A stretch of DNA of 64,000 nucleotides from Chaetoderma sp. LZ-2023a (GCA_034401795.1 CM067360.1:120080609-120144608); one strand, 5' to 3'. Counted from the stretch's first letter, positions 24,173-37,074 are shown. Program-made: numbers and translations. The notes: a model not told the origin generated them from the letters alone.

Positions 24173-24279
24173 TTGATAACTAGGGACGTCTAAATCAAAT
24201 ATGAAACAGAAATAAATACTGAACAATGCATAAAATATATACTTTTGTGATATGAAGCGGTGGAAGAGAACATTAGCAG

Positions 24280-25137
24280 TGTACGTCCTCATAGCAATTA
24301 GCCAAATGTATGTAACATAAGTATTCACATGTAATGTGCCATGGTATTGTTCCATGTGAACTATCTCGGCAAGTGTACTAGTTCACACTGTATCACAAGT
24401 CAAGTTGGTGATAAATGATATAGATTAGTTATATAACCGTATACAGATCTTGTGTGTTAGCCAATAAACTGCACACACGCATAGGTCCTCTCAAGTTTGC
24501 TATCATATGAATATGTCAGAGATAAGGTTCACTGTATGGTATAGTAAACAAACACACCAATTATCGTGGCCCGAAGAACGGATTAGGGGATATAGCATAA
24601 ATTGAAATTTGCAACTTGATTGGTAAGAATTGGTTTTCTGGAAACAGTAAAACGGTAGCTAATAAATAGTGAAAAAAACATATAACATATACAGTGATAT
24701 TATACAGCCCTAGATGAGTGCAAGAAATCCTGAATAATAAAATGGGTAATGTTATTAGGTCCTCTCATTGACTGTAATTGTTTTGACGTGTGCTATAGGG
24801 TCCTCGCTTTAAATGCATGATCCATTGTGAGTGTAAGTCCTCACAAGAATTAGTCAAGTGTGTGTAACTGAAGTCCTCACAATTAATGTATCATGTAGAT
24901 GTTCAGTTCCAGTCCTTGCATGACGAGCACATAATCCACTAGTATGTCCCCATGAGGACCGCATCGTGTCAACATACCTAGACAATTCTTTGTAGTGATA
25001 ATCAAATGATCAATAGCTGGTAAGCATTAGTATACAGTCCGGAAATTAGAACGCATATTGGCGCCTCGATTAACCTAAACAGAAAGTCCTCATATGTGGC
25101 GGTATCTAGTTCAGGTGCTCACATAGCATAGCAAACC

Positions 25138-25138
<1 letters not shown>
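24280..25138. repeat. Degenerate GTCCTC-containing tandem repeat
   Basis: The block 'GTCCTC(A/T)CA' recurs near 24283, 24484, 24758, 24799, 24836, 24877 and 25086. The best-preserved neighbouring units, 24836 and 24877, are about 40 bp apart and share 'AAGTCCTCACAA'. It looks like an eroded minisatellite ending in the (TG)n tract at 25139. No coding signal. Confidence 0.4.
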
Positions 25139-25174
<36 letters not shown>

Positions 25175-25219
25175 GTGGGTGTGTGTGTGTGTGTGTGGCT
25201 GCGTGCGTACGTACGTACG

Positions 25220-25287
<68 letters not shown>

Positions 25288-25554
25288 TCCGCCTGTGTGT
25301 GTACTGGTGAGTGTGTGCATGCGTGTGTTTACCAGTGTGTGTGGGTGTGTGTGTGTGAGTGGGTGTGTGGGTGGGTGTGGGTCGGTGGGTGGGTGGGTGG
25401 GTGGGTGGGTTGGTGGGTGGGTGGGTGGGTGGGTGGGTGGGTGGGTGGGTGGGTGGGTGGGTGGGTGGGTGGGTGGGTGGGTGGGTGCGTGCGTGCGTCA
25501 GTGCGTGCGTGCGTGCGTGCGTGCGGGCGTGCGAGCGTGCGTGCGAGCGTGCGA

Positions 25555-25586
<32 letters not shown>

Positions 25587-25590
25587 GTAT
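25139..25590. repeat. Compound array (TG)n(GTGC)n(GGGT)n(GTGC)n
   Basis: TG to about 25190, GTGC/GTAC to about 25290, degenerate TG, then nearly pure GGGT at 25376-25488 and GTGC to 25585. The GGGT block is an uninterrupted series of GGG runs and is a strong G-quadruplex candidate on the plus strand. Confidence 0.96.
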
Positions 25591-25663
25591 TATGGGTTTG
25601 GTTATGTCTTATGGGCTGATGAATAACCAGAATGTAATTATAGAAACAAATTTATTTAGAATT

Positions 25664-25666
<3 letters not shown>

Positions 25667-25732
<66 letters not shown>
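25667..25732. repeat. (TA)n microsatellite
   Basis: About 33 TA units. Confidence 0.95.
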
Positions 25733-25736
<4 letters not shown>

Positions 25737-25754
25737 CTATGCATTTGTTGAATA

Positions 25755-26565
25755 ATATTGTCTAGTATGTTTTACAACGAGAAATATAAATAAATGCAAC
25801 AATTGCATCGTATTTATCCATATACCGCCAACCTTATTTGCAATAAAAACATAGTAATGTCAGATATGGAAAATGAATGCATGTTAAGGCAGTACACGAC
25901 TATATTTACGCCACTGGCCGATTTTAGTTTTTAATTAAATATGCATTCATCTGTCGTAGTCAATGGAAGTAAAGTATGGTTCCTGAGAAATCTGTAACTG
26001 GCCTTATGCGATGTACGGCTGTAGCGGATTATCCCAGGATAAGCAATTTTTTGTTATCTGGAGCCAGCCATCGACGATTTGACACTGTTTCATGCAGTCT
26101 GCGACAGGTAGCTAATTTTATACTACCACAAAAACTGGAGCATTTTCTAATCATATGGGTATTCCATTCTTAATTAGTCTTTCCTTTCAGAAAATCGTCG
26201 AGATTTGGCGACCGTATCCCCACTGAGAACACACCAGAGTGACACAATGTCCAGACCATAGCAGATTGCAATGGGCACTGGGAGACTTCTTTGCAACAGA
26301 TTTTCAAAGTTGAACCACGCTCAACTTTCCAGATCTCTCCCAGAGAAGTCTCCCAGTGCCCATTGCAATCTGCTATGGTCTGGACATTGTGTTCCCACAG
26401 AATGTGTAGGCTATCGGAAACGATCTGCGATGATCGCAGAACACGTGTGGCTGATTGCAGATTTTATGCCGGGCTTAGAATTAGTAGACATAGGGGTCAA
26501 CATATCTATGAATGATGGTGTGTGATCGTAAGTAATCGTTTATAGCTCTATTTTAAGGAAATTCT
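25755..26565 (+). repeat. LR segment R-b, isolated copy
   Basis: Aligns with 5820-6610 and 60380-61140 ('GGAGCCAGCCATCGACG', 'GAGCATTTTCTAATCATAT', 'CTATGAATGATGG'). It is non-coding. It contains a perfect 49-bp inverted repeat described separately, which the other copies lack. Confidence 0.7.
26242..26392. repeat. Perfect 49-bp inverted repeat
   Basis: Arms 26242-26290 and 26344-26392 are exact reverse complements with a 53-base loop. The right arm corresponds to ancestral sequence of the repeat (compare 60945-60975), so the left arm appears to be a recent inverted copy of the right. Confidence 0.9.
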
Positions 26566-27959
26566 TTAAACTAATTTGATATGAACCTCTTGCTGGTAGA
26601 AGTAGAACCAGCTTCCAGTCGAATTAGGGTCAATATATTCAGCATATTTATAGCTATAAAATGGTGAAGGACCTATATGTTGTGCCCACCTGAGACACAC
26701 GACAATAGTACTCAGAATGTGTAATATTGAACATGTCAAACGAAACTAATCTGTGATGTGTTTTATGCTTAAGAAATATGTCAACCTAATTTAGTCATCG
26801 AGCCTGCATTATATGTTATAGGCTATTGCAGTTATATTAATTCTCTTTCAGGTCTAACCATGTATCATTCCGTTAACTCCAGAGAGCCCACTTTTAATGT
26901 TGTGTCTGAAATCACACTCTGGATAGTATTGCTATGTTCATGGGCTCCGTTCGCAATCATAGTCTTGGTACTCTGTCCTGCGCTTGTAAATAACATCCAT
27001 CAACTGCACACGCCGTTATAGTTAGGGCTGTACGAAATACGTTATCATTACATTACATGCAATCAGTAGTAATCTTAACGGAGTCTAGGCCCACTTCTTA
27101 TTGCCTGCTCCTATGTCAGATATTACCAAGCAATCCGGCATGTCCAAAGCTGTACTCGTACAGCCCCTATAAATGTATTCCTTGCCTTTAAATATATATG
27201 ATTGTCTGTGTGTTTTAAAGAATAGTTTCTCCAACCATTTCTTTCAATAAATGACAGTATTGGTGGCCATTAAGTAGGTTTCTATGACAACATAACTTGC
27301 TACCTACAGGGGCAAGGACTCATCTATGCATTCCAGTCACACCTTCTCAGGAGACCGCGTGGCTTTGTGAGCCAGAACTTGGCGGTTATTTACGGCAGGT
27401 GTTCGAGAGATAGCACGACTTGGTGAATCGACGCCATCCTGTTATTCAAAAGGGCATACGCTATGACAGTTATATTGTATTAAGGAAATGACTACATAGC
27501 GTCACTCACAGATCACACACAATTAGGTGACCGCTTAAGACAGGTATGATGTACTTATAAGGTGTTACTGCTATCTGCTAATTATTTGATTTAATCAACT
27601 AATAGTTGTAGTCTCGAGGTTCAAAGACTAATACCTTCGTAACAAACCGTATATTTTAGCACGAGTTAGTAGGCTCACCATTACTAAGATATGGCTTTAG
27701 TGCTTCTGAACCTGTTCACATAGATCAGAATTGCTGAAGATAATCGTATTACCAGCCTATGTGACAGCTGCCCATTAGTCGCGGTCCAGTTATATACAAC
27801 AACAGGAAAGGGTGTTTTGGTTATGGCGTGGCCTTAATAGTTTTATATTTGGAGTTCCTTATGCCACTTGCCTCAATTACTTGCTGATTTAATTTGATTT
27901 AAGTCGAATGCCATCGGCCATACGCCAAATATAACGTCGTAAACCGCATTTACCCCTAG
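26566..27959. other. Unassigned non-coding region
   Basis: No gene seen. The 26880-26935 part faintly resembles 32060-32125 ('TTTAATGTTGTG' context), suggesting another dispersed repeat. Confidence 0.35.
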
Positions 27960-30020
27960 GACTAATAGATCAAGTACCCGCACCGCAACACGTCGCACAG
28001 AAAATCATCGTTACTGACACCCTCGATCTTCACAAGAACATCTATAAACACACGTTTACCGAGACATGCAGTTTTTATGCGTGACAGTGAAGAGCGTTTG
28101 GGCTGGCTGTATTTGAAATCTAATTCGCCATTTTTGTGCTCGACTCCGTGTGACTCAATCTCAGCCCAATAGGCTGGTGCATTCAAGACAGCGTAGAGAG
28201 TATGCAGCCCACTCCTTTCAAGCATGTAGTCCTCACTAGTCAACGTCAAGCCAATACTACTCGGTCAATGTTGTATATCCTGAAACTAATGTGCATGAAC
28301 ACAGTAAACTGTCTACATGCACCCAGTAATGTTACAAATTGTAAATGTATTGCGCAATTTGGATCAGGCAATCGAGTAACAATTTGAACTCTGAATTCCC
28401 CTAATCTCGAGTTAAAGGTACTTATACAGATAAGAATTTCTAAAACTAGTTTAACAGAAACCGGCTGTTGTAGCAATTGTTTCCGCACAGTTATCCTTGG
28501 CACCACAAAACCAGCCGTCTCCCGTCCAGCTCTTAACATTGTCTACCTATGATGTCCACCTTCTTTCATTTAGCTAAACAACTGGAGTAGTCGTGTTAGT
28601 CTGTTAATATAACACTATATGCATACGTGGAATCGTTTGCGTTTGCGACAAACGTAATTGAGGGATCCGATATGTCACTCAAGCATGTGATGTCGTATGA
28701 CAATGTATTCTATTTTTAGACTACCAAGAAGGCGTATGAATCGTAGGTGTTGGTGAACTTACTATATAATACACATTATGTTGAATATTTTAAAACGAAT
28801 TTGATAACGGTATGTTTCTGTAATAGGCAGTAACAGGTGTCATCGAAATGCTGTTAACAATATTAAAATGAGTACTAGAGTACTACCTTGAAATGTAGAT
28901 TCTGGAAATTCAGATTTCAATATTGCATATCGAGTACATCACACGAACAGGCAGAGCTTAGTTAGAAATGGATCGCTTTACTCCAAACCCAGAGAAAATC
29001 GTATCGTGCAGGACGTCGTCGGTACTGTCACCCTCTTTCGTCATCAGCAAACCAATCAATTGACGCTTAACGAGATGCACTATTATGTACGCGTAGCAAA
29101 GACGGGCGCGTTACGTGACTATTGGACATGTAATTCACCATTCTTTGTGTTCGACTCGTGTGGCTCAATCAAAGGCTGTATGTTTCACTTCATGTTGTCT
29201 TCAAGTCTGTAAGTGTTCTTCGTAACCATTAACGATATGGTGCCAGAAACAGCAAAGTCAATGTAGGGCATACACATAATATATTGCTTATAATTAAAGT
29301 AATAGTATTGGTTACGGTAACGGTCATACGGTGTGCATGTGGACAGAAGCATTATAACATTGTAAATGAATTTTCCAATTTGATGAGCTGATTAAGCCAT
29401 CGCACGCTGGATGTTCAGATTCTCAATTTCAAAATAACTATACAGGTAAGCGGTTGCCGATTTTGAAATGACTCTTACTGTAATAAGTTGCTGTCATAGG
29501 CAGTAACTGCGTCTAATCAAATACGTCCCGATATAATCAACATATTGCGTAGTAAATCATACATTATCTTTTGTATTAGAGCCCTTCTGGTTCAAAGGAC
29601 AAAACGGTATTGTTGAACGCACATTCACGGCTTCAGAAATTTAACATTGATTTTACTTGTAGTTTCACTAGTGCAGAATGCGTGGGCCTTACACGGTGTT
29701 GTTTCATGCCCCTTATTTTCCGTAAAATGGAGGACGGAAATTAATGTTTTATTACTATTTTGTGAGCTCGTGTCTTGTGGTAAATGGCAGTGCGTACATC
29801 AAACAAATTGAAAATACAAGACCGTGTTTACGTCAGAGAGTGAATCCGGAGAATTGCCATACCGAAGCATGGCAAAACTCCGGATTAACTATCTGGTGAG
29901 AAAATTGTCTTAGCATTTATAATTATGTATTCTTATCAGATGTCGGGAATTCGGGTCAGCCGACCGTGTATACCTCCCGCAATATTTCTTGACGTATGCT
30001 AACATTGACACTATTCTTTT
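27960..30020 (+). repeat. LR segment R-d, isolated copy
   Basis: 27985-28560 aligns with 63140-63690 and 46410-46830 ('CGTTTACCGAGACATG', 'TATCCTGAAACTAAT', 'ACAGTAAACTGT'). 29590-30010 aligns with 63720-64000 and 46860-47230 ('GGAAATTAATG', 'CTTGTGGTAAATGGCA'). Foldback motifs lie at about 28777-28870 and 29450-29550. Non-coding. Confidence 0.65.
29843..29886. repeat. Short hairpin
   Basis: An 18-bp stem with two mismatches (AATCCGGAG..TTGCCAT) and an 8-base loop. It is not present at the homologous place of the 46.8-47.2 kb copy. Confidence 0.6.
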
Positions 30021-31629
30021 CACAGAAATGCAGTTATGTTAGAATAACACGATGCGTGGCACCTGTAGGGATCATAGATTCCAACAAAATCAAATTCCGA
30101 CAGCGGCCAGCTTGGAATTCAAAATGTGATGAATATAACGAATTTAGGAGTAGCATGTTAAACCTGTGCATGGTGTTACAGTCGCTGTTAAAGCGGTGTT
30201 GTTTCCTACACTCAATGTGGAAATCCAATATTCCGACTGTAGATTTCTTTGAAGAAATGGTTATTATATTTAGATTTAGATGACTCGAAACCTACACTAT
30301 GCAATGCAATGTAAACAACTTCAATGAACCGACATAAATCACATGTACAGTTTAGCCATCCATTACACCACGTCATAATAGACTTAGCTTCAATATATTC
30401 AATTGTTTCCCCGCACAGTTTACTGAGCCATTGAGTTCAGAGATCGATCGACTCCAACACGAGCGTGGTGTGGATGGAGCTTAGATAGAGGTGGTAGGAG
30501 CATTGCTACAACTGGAAAGGTCCATTTGTTTCACAATGTAAGATGTGTATACATGCATTGGCCTTTTTGTATTAACACATTTAACCGAACATATGCATAC
30601 AATCGCTTTCTAGATGTCGACCACCTCGTATCTGTAAAGCTCACATAGTATCAGTGGCACCTGATACCTGAAGAAAGTGACGTAGCTGCAGAATAAGTTC
30701 ATATACTTCTTTTTACGATTAGATTAGCACGATTACTCTCCCATATGTAGTATAGGTCAGCTATGATATTATGCAGTTGAAACGGCGTTGTTCGCATCGA
30801 TCATAGCAATGAATAGGCCAGAGCGAATTCTTTATTAAGGTCCAGAGATTTCATTTTATTGAGTATCATGTAATACGAGCATATGTATCGCAACTGAGCT
30901 ACCAGCAGAGGATATCAATCCACGGATTGAGTAGGGGAGTTTGGAGTTGTAAATGATATGAGCATTTAGCAACGCATGATGTAGAAATAGCATACCCAAC
31001 TTGGATGCACAACACGCACATATACTTTCCATTGGATTTACATAAATGAGCATCGGCGGTCTTGACAAATCAATAGAGATATTATATGCTGTGGTTGCAT
31101 ATTGATTGCTGCTCTCACAGTGAGGGACTCCAAACATGTCAGAACGCGATTTAATTTCCTCTCCACCATCTTAAACCAACATCATGCAGTTAATGGAAAT
31201 ACGCATCACGATCCTGTTTCTCAACCCAACTCTGTCCTTTCCAGGACTCACTCAGTTACGAACGCATATAACTAATTGCAGATTTCCACTCTCAAAGTAA
31301 ACATCGCCGTATTGGTTGATCTGGAGCAGTGACTCACTGGCATCGTGTACATTTGAAGTCGGCAATTGTAAATCAACTATATTCCCAAATGTAAATATAT
31401 CGTTGATGTCGCTTAGCACAAGAACGCATGCCACCGTATATGATGGACATTTAATAAATAACCAAAATCCGAAAATTAAAACAAATTGTAGCAGAATCCA
31501 AGATGACGAGGGTCTACAATTCCCGAATCATTTTGATGTATAATTTGTATCGATAGTTTAGACTCGCTGGTAGACTATCATGTTTAGAAACACTAACCGA
31601 CATTCACACTCCAATTCACACAACATCTT
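30021..31629. other. Unassigned, with LR-like scraps
   Basis: 30410-30530 resembles the 'GATCGATC..CAACAC..GGTGTGG' block seen at 7040, 40600 and 46200. The rest is not assigned. No conserved frame. Confidence 0.4.
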
Positions 31630-31955
31630 AAAGGTGTATATTCACAGCAAAATTACTGAACATAAAATTGTTTATATTGCATACTTTTAGAAGCGTAAAC
31701 TGTGAGCCTATATGTAATGACACCAAATAAATCTTAGCATGTGATGATTTAATTAAGTAATGAGTAAAATAATTTGTGTGCCTCTATATCATTTCCGCAA
31801 CTTAGCAAATTATATTAATTTATATGTAATGAAGTCATCATATGCTAAGATGTATTTCGTTGCATTATACATAGGCACACAATTTATGCCTATAAAAGTA
31901 TACAATTTAAAAAATTGGATTTTCATGCATTCTGGTGTGAATATGTACAATTGAT
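31630..31955. repeat. Large imperfect palindrome (foldback element)
   Basis: Left arm about 31632-31765 and right arm about 31820-31952 are reverse complements with scattered mismatches. Examples are 'TATACTTTTA' motifs and 'ATCTTAGCAT' on the left against ATGCTAAGAT on the right. The terminal sequence is near 'GTGTATATTCAC'. It is A/T-rich with no coding capacity, so probably a palindromic MITE. Confidence 0.7.
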
Positions 31956-33189
31956 CAGCTCCCTTCACTAATGTTCGAATAGTCCGTCAAACACCACTAT
32001 CTAGTAAAAGCTATAGCAGGTTTGACCAGATAAAATCAATGTCCTTGTATCTCAATCGCAGGACAAAGACACAGAAACCCCATTTAATGTTGTGAAAGTA
32101 ATATGACTGGAAGCTATTGCTACCTTAATAGCAAAACGTGCACCCCGTCATGTTAATTACAATGTCTTGCCAATAATATGCTATACATCATAAAACTGTA
32201 CCTTTTCTCAGGGATGTGACGTTAAAAGGGTTAAACAGTCTCTTGGAAATCTAGCAAAATGCGCTGACGTTGTTATAAGATCCATTGTGTCCTGTCGATT
32301 GAAGAAAAATAATGATATCTTCTTTAAAGCTATTGCAAATGTGTCCGATATAGCCGCAACACTGCTCAGTATGGATTGCTCGAGATGTGTGGCAAACAGT
32401 CATCTACTCGCATTGTGGTATAAACTATAAGTGGTATCATTGCTCCCGCTGCATTTAGAAAAATATTAATAACTAGGCGACGAGTCAGTGCTAGTGTGTG
32501 TCTTCCATCAACAATTATAATGAACACGCCGGATTCGTAGGTGCTGGCATACATATTCACATACATACGGAACATATATGAAGGATCGTGTAAAGCACTG
32601 GACCCTGATGCATAGGAATTGGTATCGTGTAACAATGATACACGTAAGCTGTTGGATATTTTAATTTGACTTGAACATGTTGGTGCAAATAACTCTCAGT
32701 TCAACTAATTTCAAAGTAATCAACACAATATTCATTTCCTCATGCTTGATATTGATGTGTTAGGAGTTTCGATTCGTCAGGTTAAATTTTACAAGTAATA
32801 TCGACAATAAGCGTTGAAAATATATTTTTCAGCCAAACATTATCAGATTTTGCCATGATGTCTTTGTTTGGCAACTGTCTTTGATAATGCAACACGTATG
32901 CGTGTCTGACTGCTGTCAGAGTTATTGGTCTACAGTTTGTTGCTGTGTACAGGCATGCATGCAGTGTACGTGTGTACGTGTACGTATGCATGCAGGTTAC
33001 TCCCAGGGCATGTGGGCATATATGCAAGGACGCATGCCTGTTTGTACTCTAGCGCATACATTTCCATTGCCTCAGGGAAAACATCATATCACACAATCTG
33101 GTAAATAAAATCCAACACCAAGTCCTGCATACTAACGAGGATACCGAGATAACCATCGTCAACATGCGGAAGTTCTCATAGGGAGGCAT
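31956..33189. other. Unassigned non-coding region
   Basis: No gene recognised. The short TG/CA-rich patch at 32940-33000 is simple sequence. Confidence 0.35.
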
Positions 33190-33760
33190 GAACTGTTATA
33201 CTTAAGAAGTCCATTGATATATGTTGATATAGCACTAACAGTGGCAATCAAGTTTTACTACAATCGGTGAAACACTCGATTACTATTTTGCCATATTAGT
33301 TGATATGAATGATTCTTAATGGAAACATATCCTATTATTGCTGTCACAGATATAAATCCGAAGGACACGACCATATATCGGCATAGTTTATGTTATAAAT
33401 AAGTGTACGCGTACATACTTAATAGCAAATGGGCACGCTGCTATAACTATCTCTTAAATCCAGTGATGACGATACGATGCCAAAGTTATTACAGGAAATA
33501 CACATATCCATAGATACGATCTCATCCATCGCGTATATTTCGCTATCATAAACCTAGTGTGAATCTAATTATGCGATAGCATGATGGTTTACGATAGGTG
33601 TATGCAGCTAGGGCTGTTCGCTAATCGATACACGCTTGAATAAATACAAAACCAATTTGACCTGCTGCAGATGGCAAGATGTGCTTATCGAACATTAGAT
33701 TACTGGCGTATAGAAAATGAGTTAACTCGCGTAATCGTTGGTTGTACATTTGTGTGTATC
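33190..33760 (+). repeat. Dispersed repeat R-c, copy 2
   Basis: Collinear with 7440-7960 ('CATATATCGGCATAG', 'GATAGGTGTATGCAGC', 'ATTAGATTACTG'). Non-coding. Confidence 0.65.
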
Positions 33761-34439
33761 TAGATCAATGGCGCAAGAATATGTATGCGTGCATGTGGGT
33801 GTATGCGTATGTGTGTGCACGCGCACGTGGTTGTGCTTTTTTACTGTTAAGGGAGATTTTCAAGTCAATCACGATGACATGCATTTCTCAGGGCAGTGTC
33901 AGCGTCAGTGGGTGGATATACATAGCACCATATATTCATGTTGTTTACTGCCAGAAATAGGATAGCTAGGGATTCAGGATTGACCATCTATCACTGCCAA
34001 CTGCAAGCTAGTTTACTCGCCTGTGGTCCTTGCGTTTTGTGTCTGTTGTATGCACCCAACATGGCTGTTCTACTTTGTTTGCCTCCGTATCGACCATTAT
34101 ATTATTAACACGCCCCAGCATATAATTCACCACCACTTCGTCTCACCATCTTGTCTCGCCATTCACCCAGCGCTATTGCAGTATAAACAGCATTCAAAGT
34201 CTGGTTCATATTCAATCTTAATCAAATTACATTGTAAATGTTCGATTGCGAATGCAGAAGCCATTATCAACTAAAAACAAATGGGGTTTCATCAGCTAAA
34301 AGAAATTATAACATCATGGTGTTAATATTACAAATCTCGCATCCGTTTTGTACATTTGCAGATCCGAAACGAGACGGTACAAGGTGATGAAATTTCATAT
34401 AGGATTCAATCAAATTTCTAAAGTCTCGCATATCATCTT
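33761..34439. other. Unassigned
   Basis: No gene or repeat I can support, apart from a TG-rich patch near 33775-33835. Confidence 0.35.
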
Positions 34440-34442
34440 GTG

Positions 34443-34510
<68 letters not shown>

Positions 34511-34512
34511 TA
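34440..34512. repeat. (GTGC)n microsatellite
   Basis: About 18 GTGC units. Confidence 0.96.
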
Positions 34513-34619
34513 CACACACACATGTGTGCGTATGTGGGTACGTGCGTGCGGTCATGCGTGCTCGCGTGTGTATGTATTCTATGATGTATTTTGCATTATG
34601 GACTGATGAATAACCACAG

Positions 34620-35596
34620 TGTAAGTATGCAGACACTTTTATTGCGAATGCGTTATATGTATATTGCCTAATCGCTATGACCCTGTTGAATACTATTTTC
34701 TCAATATCGCAATAATCAAGTGGACACTGTTAATTTGTTGAGTGTATGCCAATATCAGAATTAGCATTTGTGCGTGTATCTGTATACACTATGCGTTTCA
34801 ATATAGCTGATGGCCATTGGCTATCGCATCTCAATTATCTATGAAGTCAGATCGAAATCCTCATCATTTTTACTGTTGAACTACTATGGAGATAATTTTA
34901 GTAAATGTTGTTTGCTGGCAGAAATGATGCTGACAAATATAAATTTAACACAGATTTAGCATCGAAGTTATATTAGTATGCATTATTATATTTTGAAAAT
35001 CGTATTGTCACATATATGCTTTGCAATATTAACCTTTGCCACGTTGATGTCAATATTCTTTCTTACATTGTGCCAATAGCAATCAAACAGGTGTACATTT
35101 CTCAACATAGTTGGTGGACGATGTTGCTGTCTACCAAGTTTGTTGAAAAAAACGCGGACACCAGCTCATCTTTTACGTTAATTTGAAAGTGTAGCTTATT
35201 GACATCAGTGTGATAATGGTTAACGAGGATAGTTTGGAAGTTGAAATACTGCAAAATCAGGATGGATACACGCGATATATTTTTACACATCTTGTGCCAT
35301 AATGCATACCTCGATTACGGATACACTCATAAAACCAATAGTGCGAGAGTTAATAAAATGGAAGCACTCGATCTATAAGTTAAGTATCTGACGTCATGAT
35401 CAGACAGATCTAATTAATTTTAGCTGACGTCACAATCAAAATCACATATCACCGTCACAATAATCGAAAAGTATGTCACAAAAGTGTGCGAATAGTATGT
35501 TTATGAACAATGAACTAGTTAATAAACATGCTGCTCAATTTGTGAAAGTAAAATTAGTAAAATTTGATTTAGAATCTTCATCAACCTGTATAATGT
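34620..35596 (+). repeat. Dispersed repeat R-e
   Basis: Contains the 'TATCTGACGTCAT' and 'AGCTGACGTCACAAT' blocks related to 39435-39560, 40325-40400, 40915-40970 and 51370-51410. It includes two perfect CRE octamers (35389-35396 and 35425-35432). Non-coding. Confidence 0.5.
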
Positions 35597-36960
35597 ATGA
35601 TTACTATATTCTGCGGCTCTAGTAGTAGACACATCGTACAGCTGCAATCAGTTCTGCATCGCGTGTGCCCACTGTGTCTTGTCCTCAGCCGAAATCCTTA
35701 GCTTCCTCAGGTCCATTATTACCTTGAGTGTACCGAGCCCTGCTTTCTTGAGGTCACATCATAGTACGCTTAGCAGATGTATGCAATGGCGTCATTTCCT
35801 GGCTTTGTATTTGCTGGCTCCGGGTAGGGCGAATTCCAAGGCTCTCTGTTCGGTTGTTGCTTCTGGCATCCTTAGCAAATGGCCACACATGGACCATATT
35901 TGCTGGGCGACTTTTACAGACAGTGGTGACGTATTACACATCGTGTATAGTGTATTGTTTGACACAATGCTGTCTGGCAATCGGTACCGAGTGATGGTGC
36001 GTAGGTGTTTGCGGTGGCAGGCATCGAGTTTGGCTAGATCTGCCTTTGGAGCTGCCCAGCTGTTACAGTAATACAGCATCAAGGATACGCAGGTTGCATT
36101 GTATAAATGTAGCCTCTTTATCAAGGGCGTATTTGATCTACGAATCCATAGCTTCCAGAAGGACTGGAAAGCTATTTTCCCCACGACGCAGCATGCAGCA
36201 ATTTCAACAGTACTGCACAGCAGCGAGCTCAGGATTGTACTTTTCTTCCATGGTTCGCCGCCACGAAGTGGGTCGTCGTTTTCTATAGTTGCATGCTATG
36301 TCGATAGGTATACGTGGGCGAACTCTGTTTTGGATTCATAAATAAAGAGATTCTCAATTTATAGTTTGTTGCAGCTATTCGGAGAAGGTCATCAAGGGGT
36401 TTATTTTCCTTGTCTATGAAGTCCACATCGTCGGCATATTCCATCTCTAGCAGCATGGGGGTGGGTGGGGTTGGGAGGGGGTGTTGCTCTTGTGGAACTT
36501 TCCCGCACATATGGTAATGCGGCAGCAAGGTAGCAGGTGAAATGTATAGGAGATAGACCATCTCCCTGTGGGGAGCCGATTGATGTCTCACACTCTATAG
36601 ACGTCACTAACTTGACTCGTACTCGCAGCTTGGTGTCTGCAAGCAGTAGTCTCACTAGTCGTAGCTCATCTTCATTGTAACTGGCCTGGCGTAGCAGGAT
36701 CTTTGAGCATTTAATTGTGTCGAAGGCTCGTAACATGTCAATGCCCATTTTGTGGAGGTCCCAGTGTTTGGACATGACTACCGGCACAAGCATGCGCTGA
36801 GCACATGCAATGTCTGTGCAGCTGCGAATACGTTTGAAGCCACTTTGACATGGTTCGGTGAAGTAATCGATCTTGTCTCGGATGCGGCATAGAGTAACAT
36901 TGGAGAGGAGTGTCCGTATGCTGTTGAGGAGCACATTGGGCCGCAGATTGGCTGTATAAT
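35597..36960 (-). pseudogene. LINE reverse transcriptase remnant, 'EYADDVDF' family, copy B (best copy)
   Basis: Minus strand. The first frame (36934 downward) reads 'LLNSIRTLLSNVTLC', 'QSGFKRIRSCTDI', 'MGIDMLRAFDTIK' (motif A) and 'ETSIGSPQGDGLSP' (motif B). It is broken at a G-rich run (36455-36482). A second frame then gives 'EMEYADDVDFID' (motif C with both Asp). A third frame (36184-35792) gives 'FWKLWIRRS', 'YYCNSWAAPK', 'KLDACHRKHLRTI', 'PLSVKVAQQIW' and 'GHLLRMPEATTEQRALEF', the usual thumb and tail of this LINE type. No endonuclease domain is seen, so it is 5'-truncated. It cannot be functional. Relatives lie at 3325-4185 and 43396-44060. The 3' boundary at about 35597 is shared with copy C ('ATGATTACT..AATCTGCG' type sequence). 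Confidence 0.88.
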
Positions 36961-37074
36961 GTTTATTTTAAAATGTAGATTCTGCGTTTTCATGTTTCAA
37001 CGTTTCAAATCGTGTACAGTGCATGTAATATTGGGCCGAGATTAACCAAACTATTTAATCTCTCTTGTGTCAAG

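Noticed and set aside
23645..24355. Arg-Pro-Pro-Ala type frames of more than 100 codons
   Set aside because: Artefacts of (CCGC)n, (CCGT)n and (CTAT)n arrays.
25111..25765. Frames up to about 200 codons
   Set aside because: Artefacts of TG, GTGC and GGGT repeats.
34306..34640. Possible CRISPR-like or minisatellite array
   Set aside because: It is a plain GTGC tetranucleotide run without spacers, in a eukaryotic context.
35679..36341. Plus-strand frames over the LINE at 35.6-37 kb
   Set aside because: Shadows of the minus-strand RT remnant.
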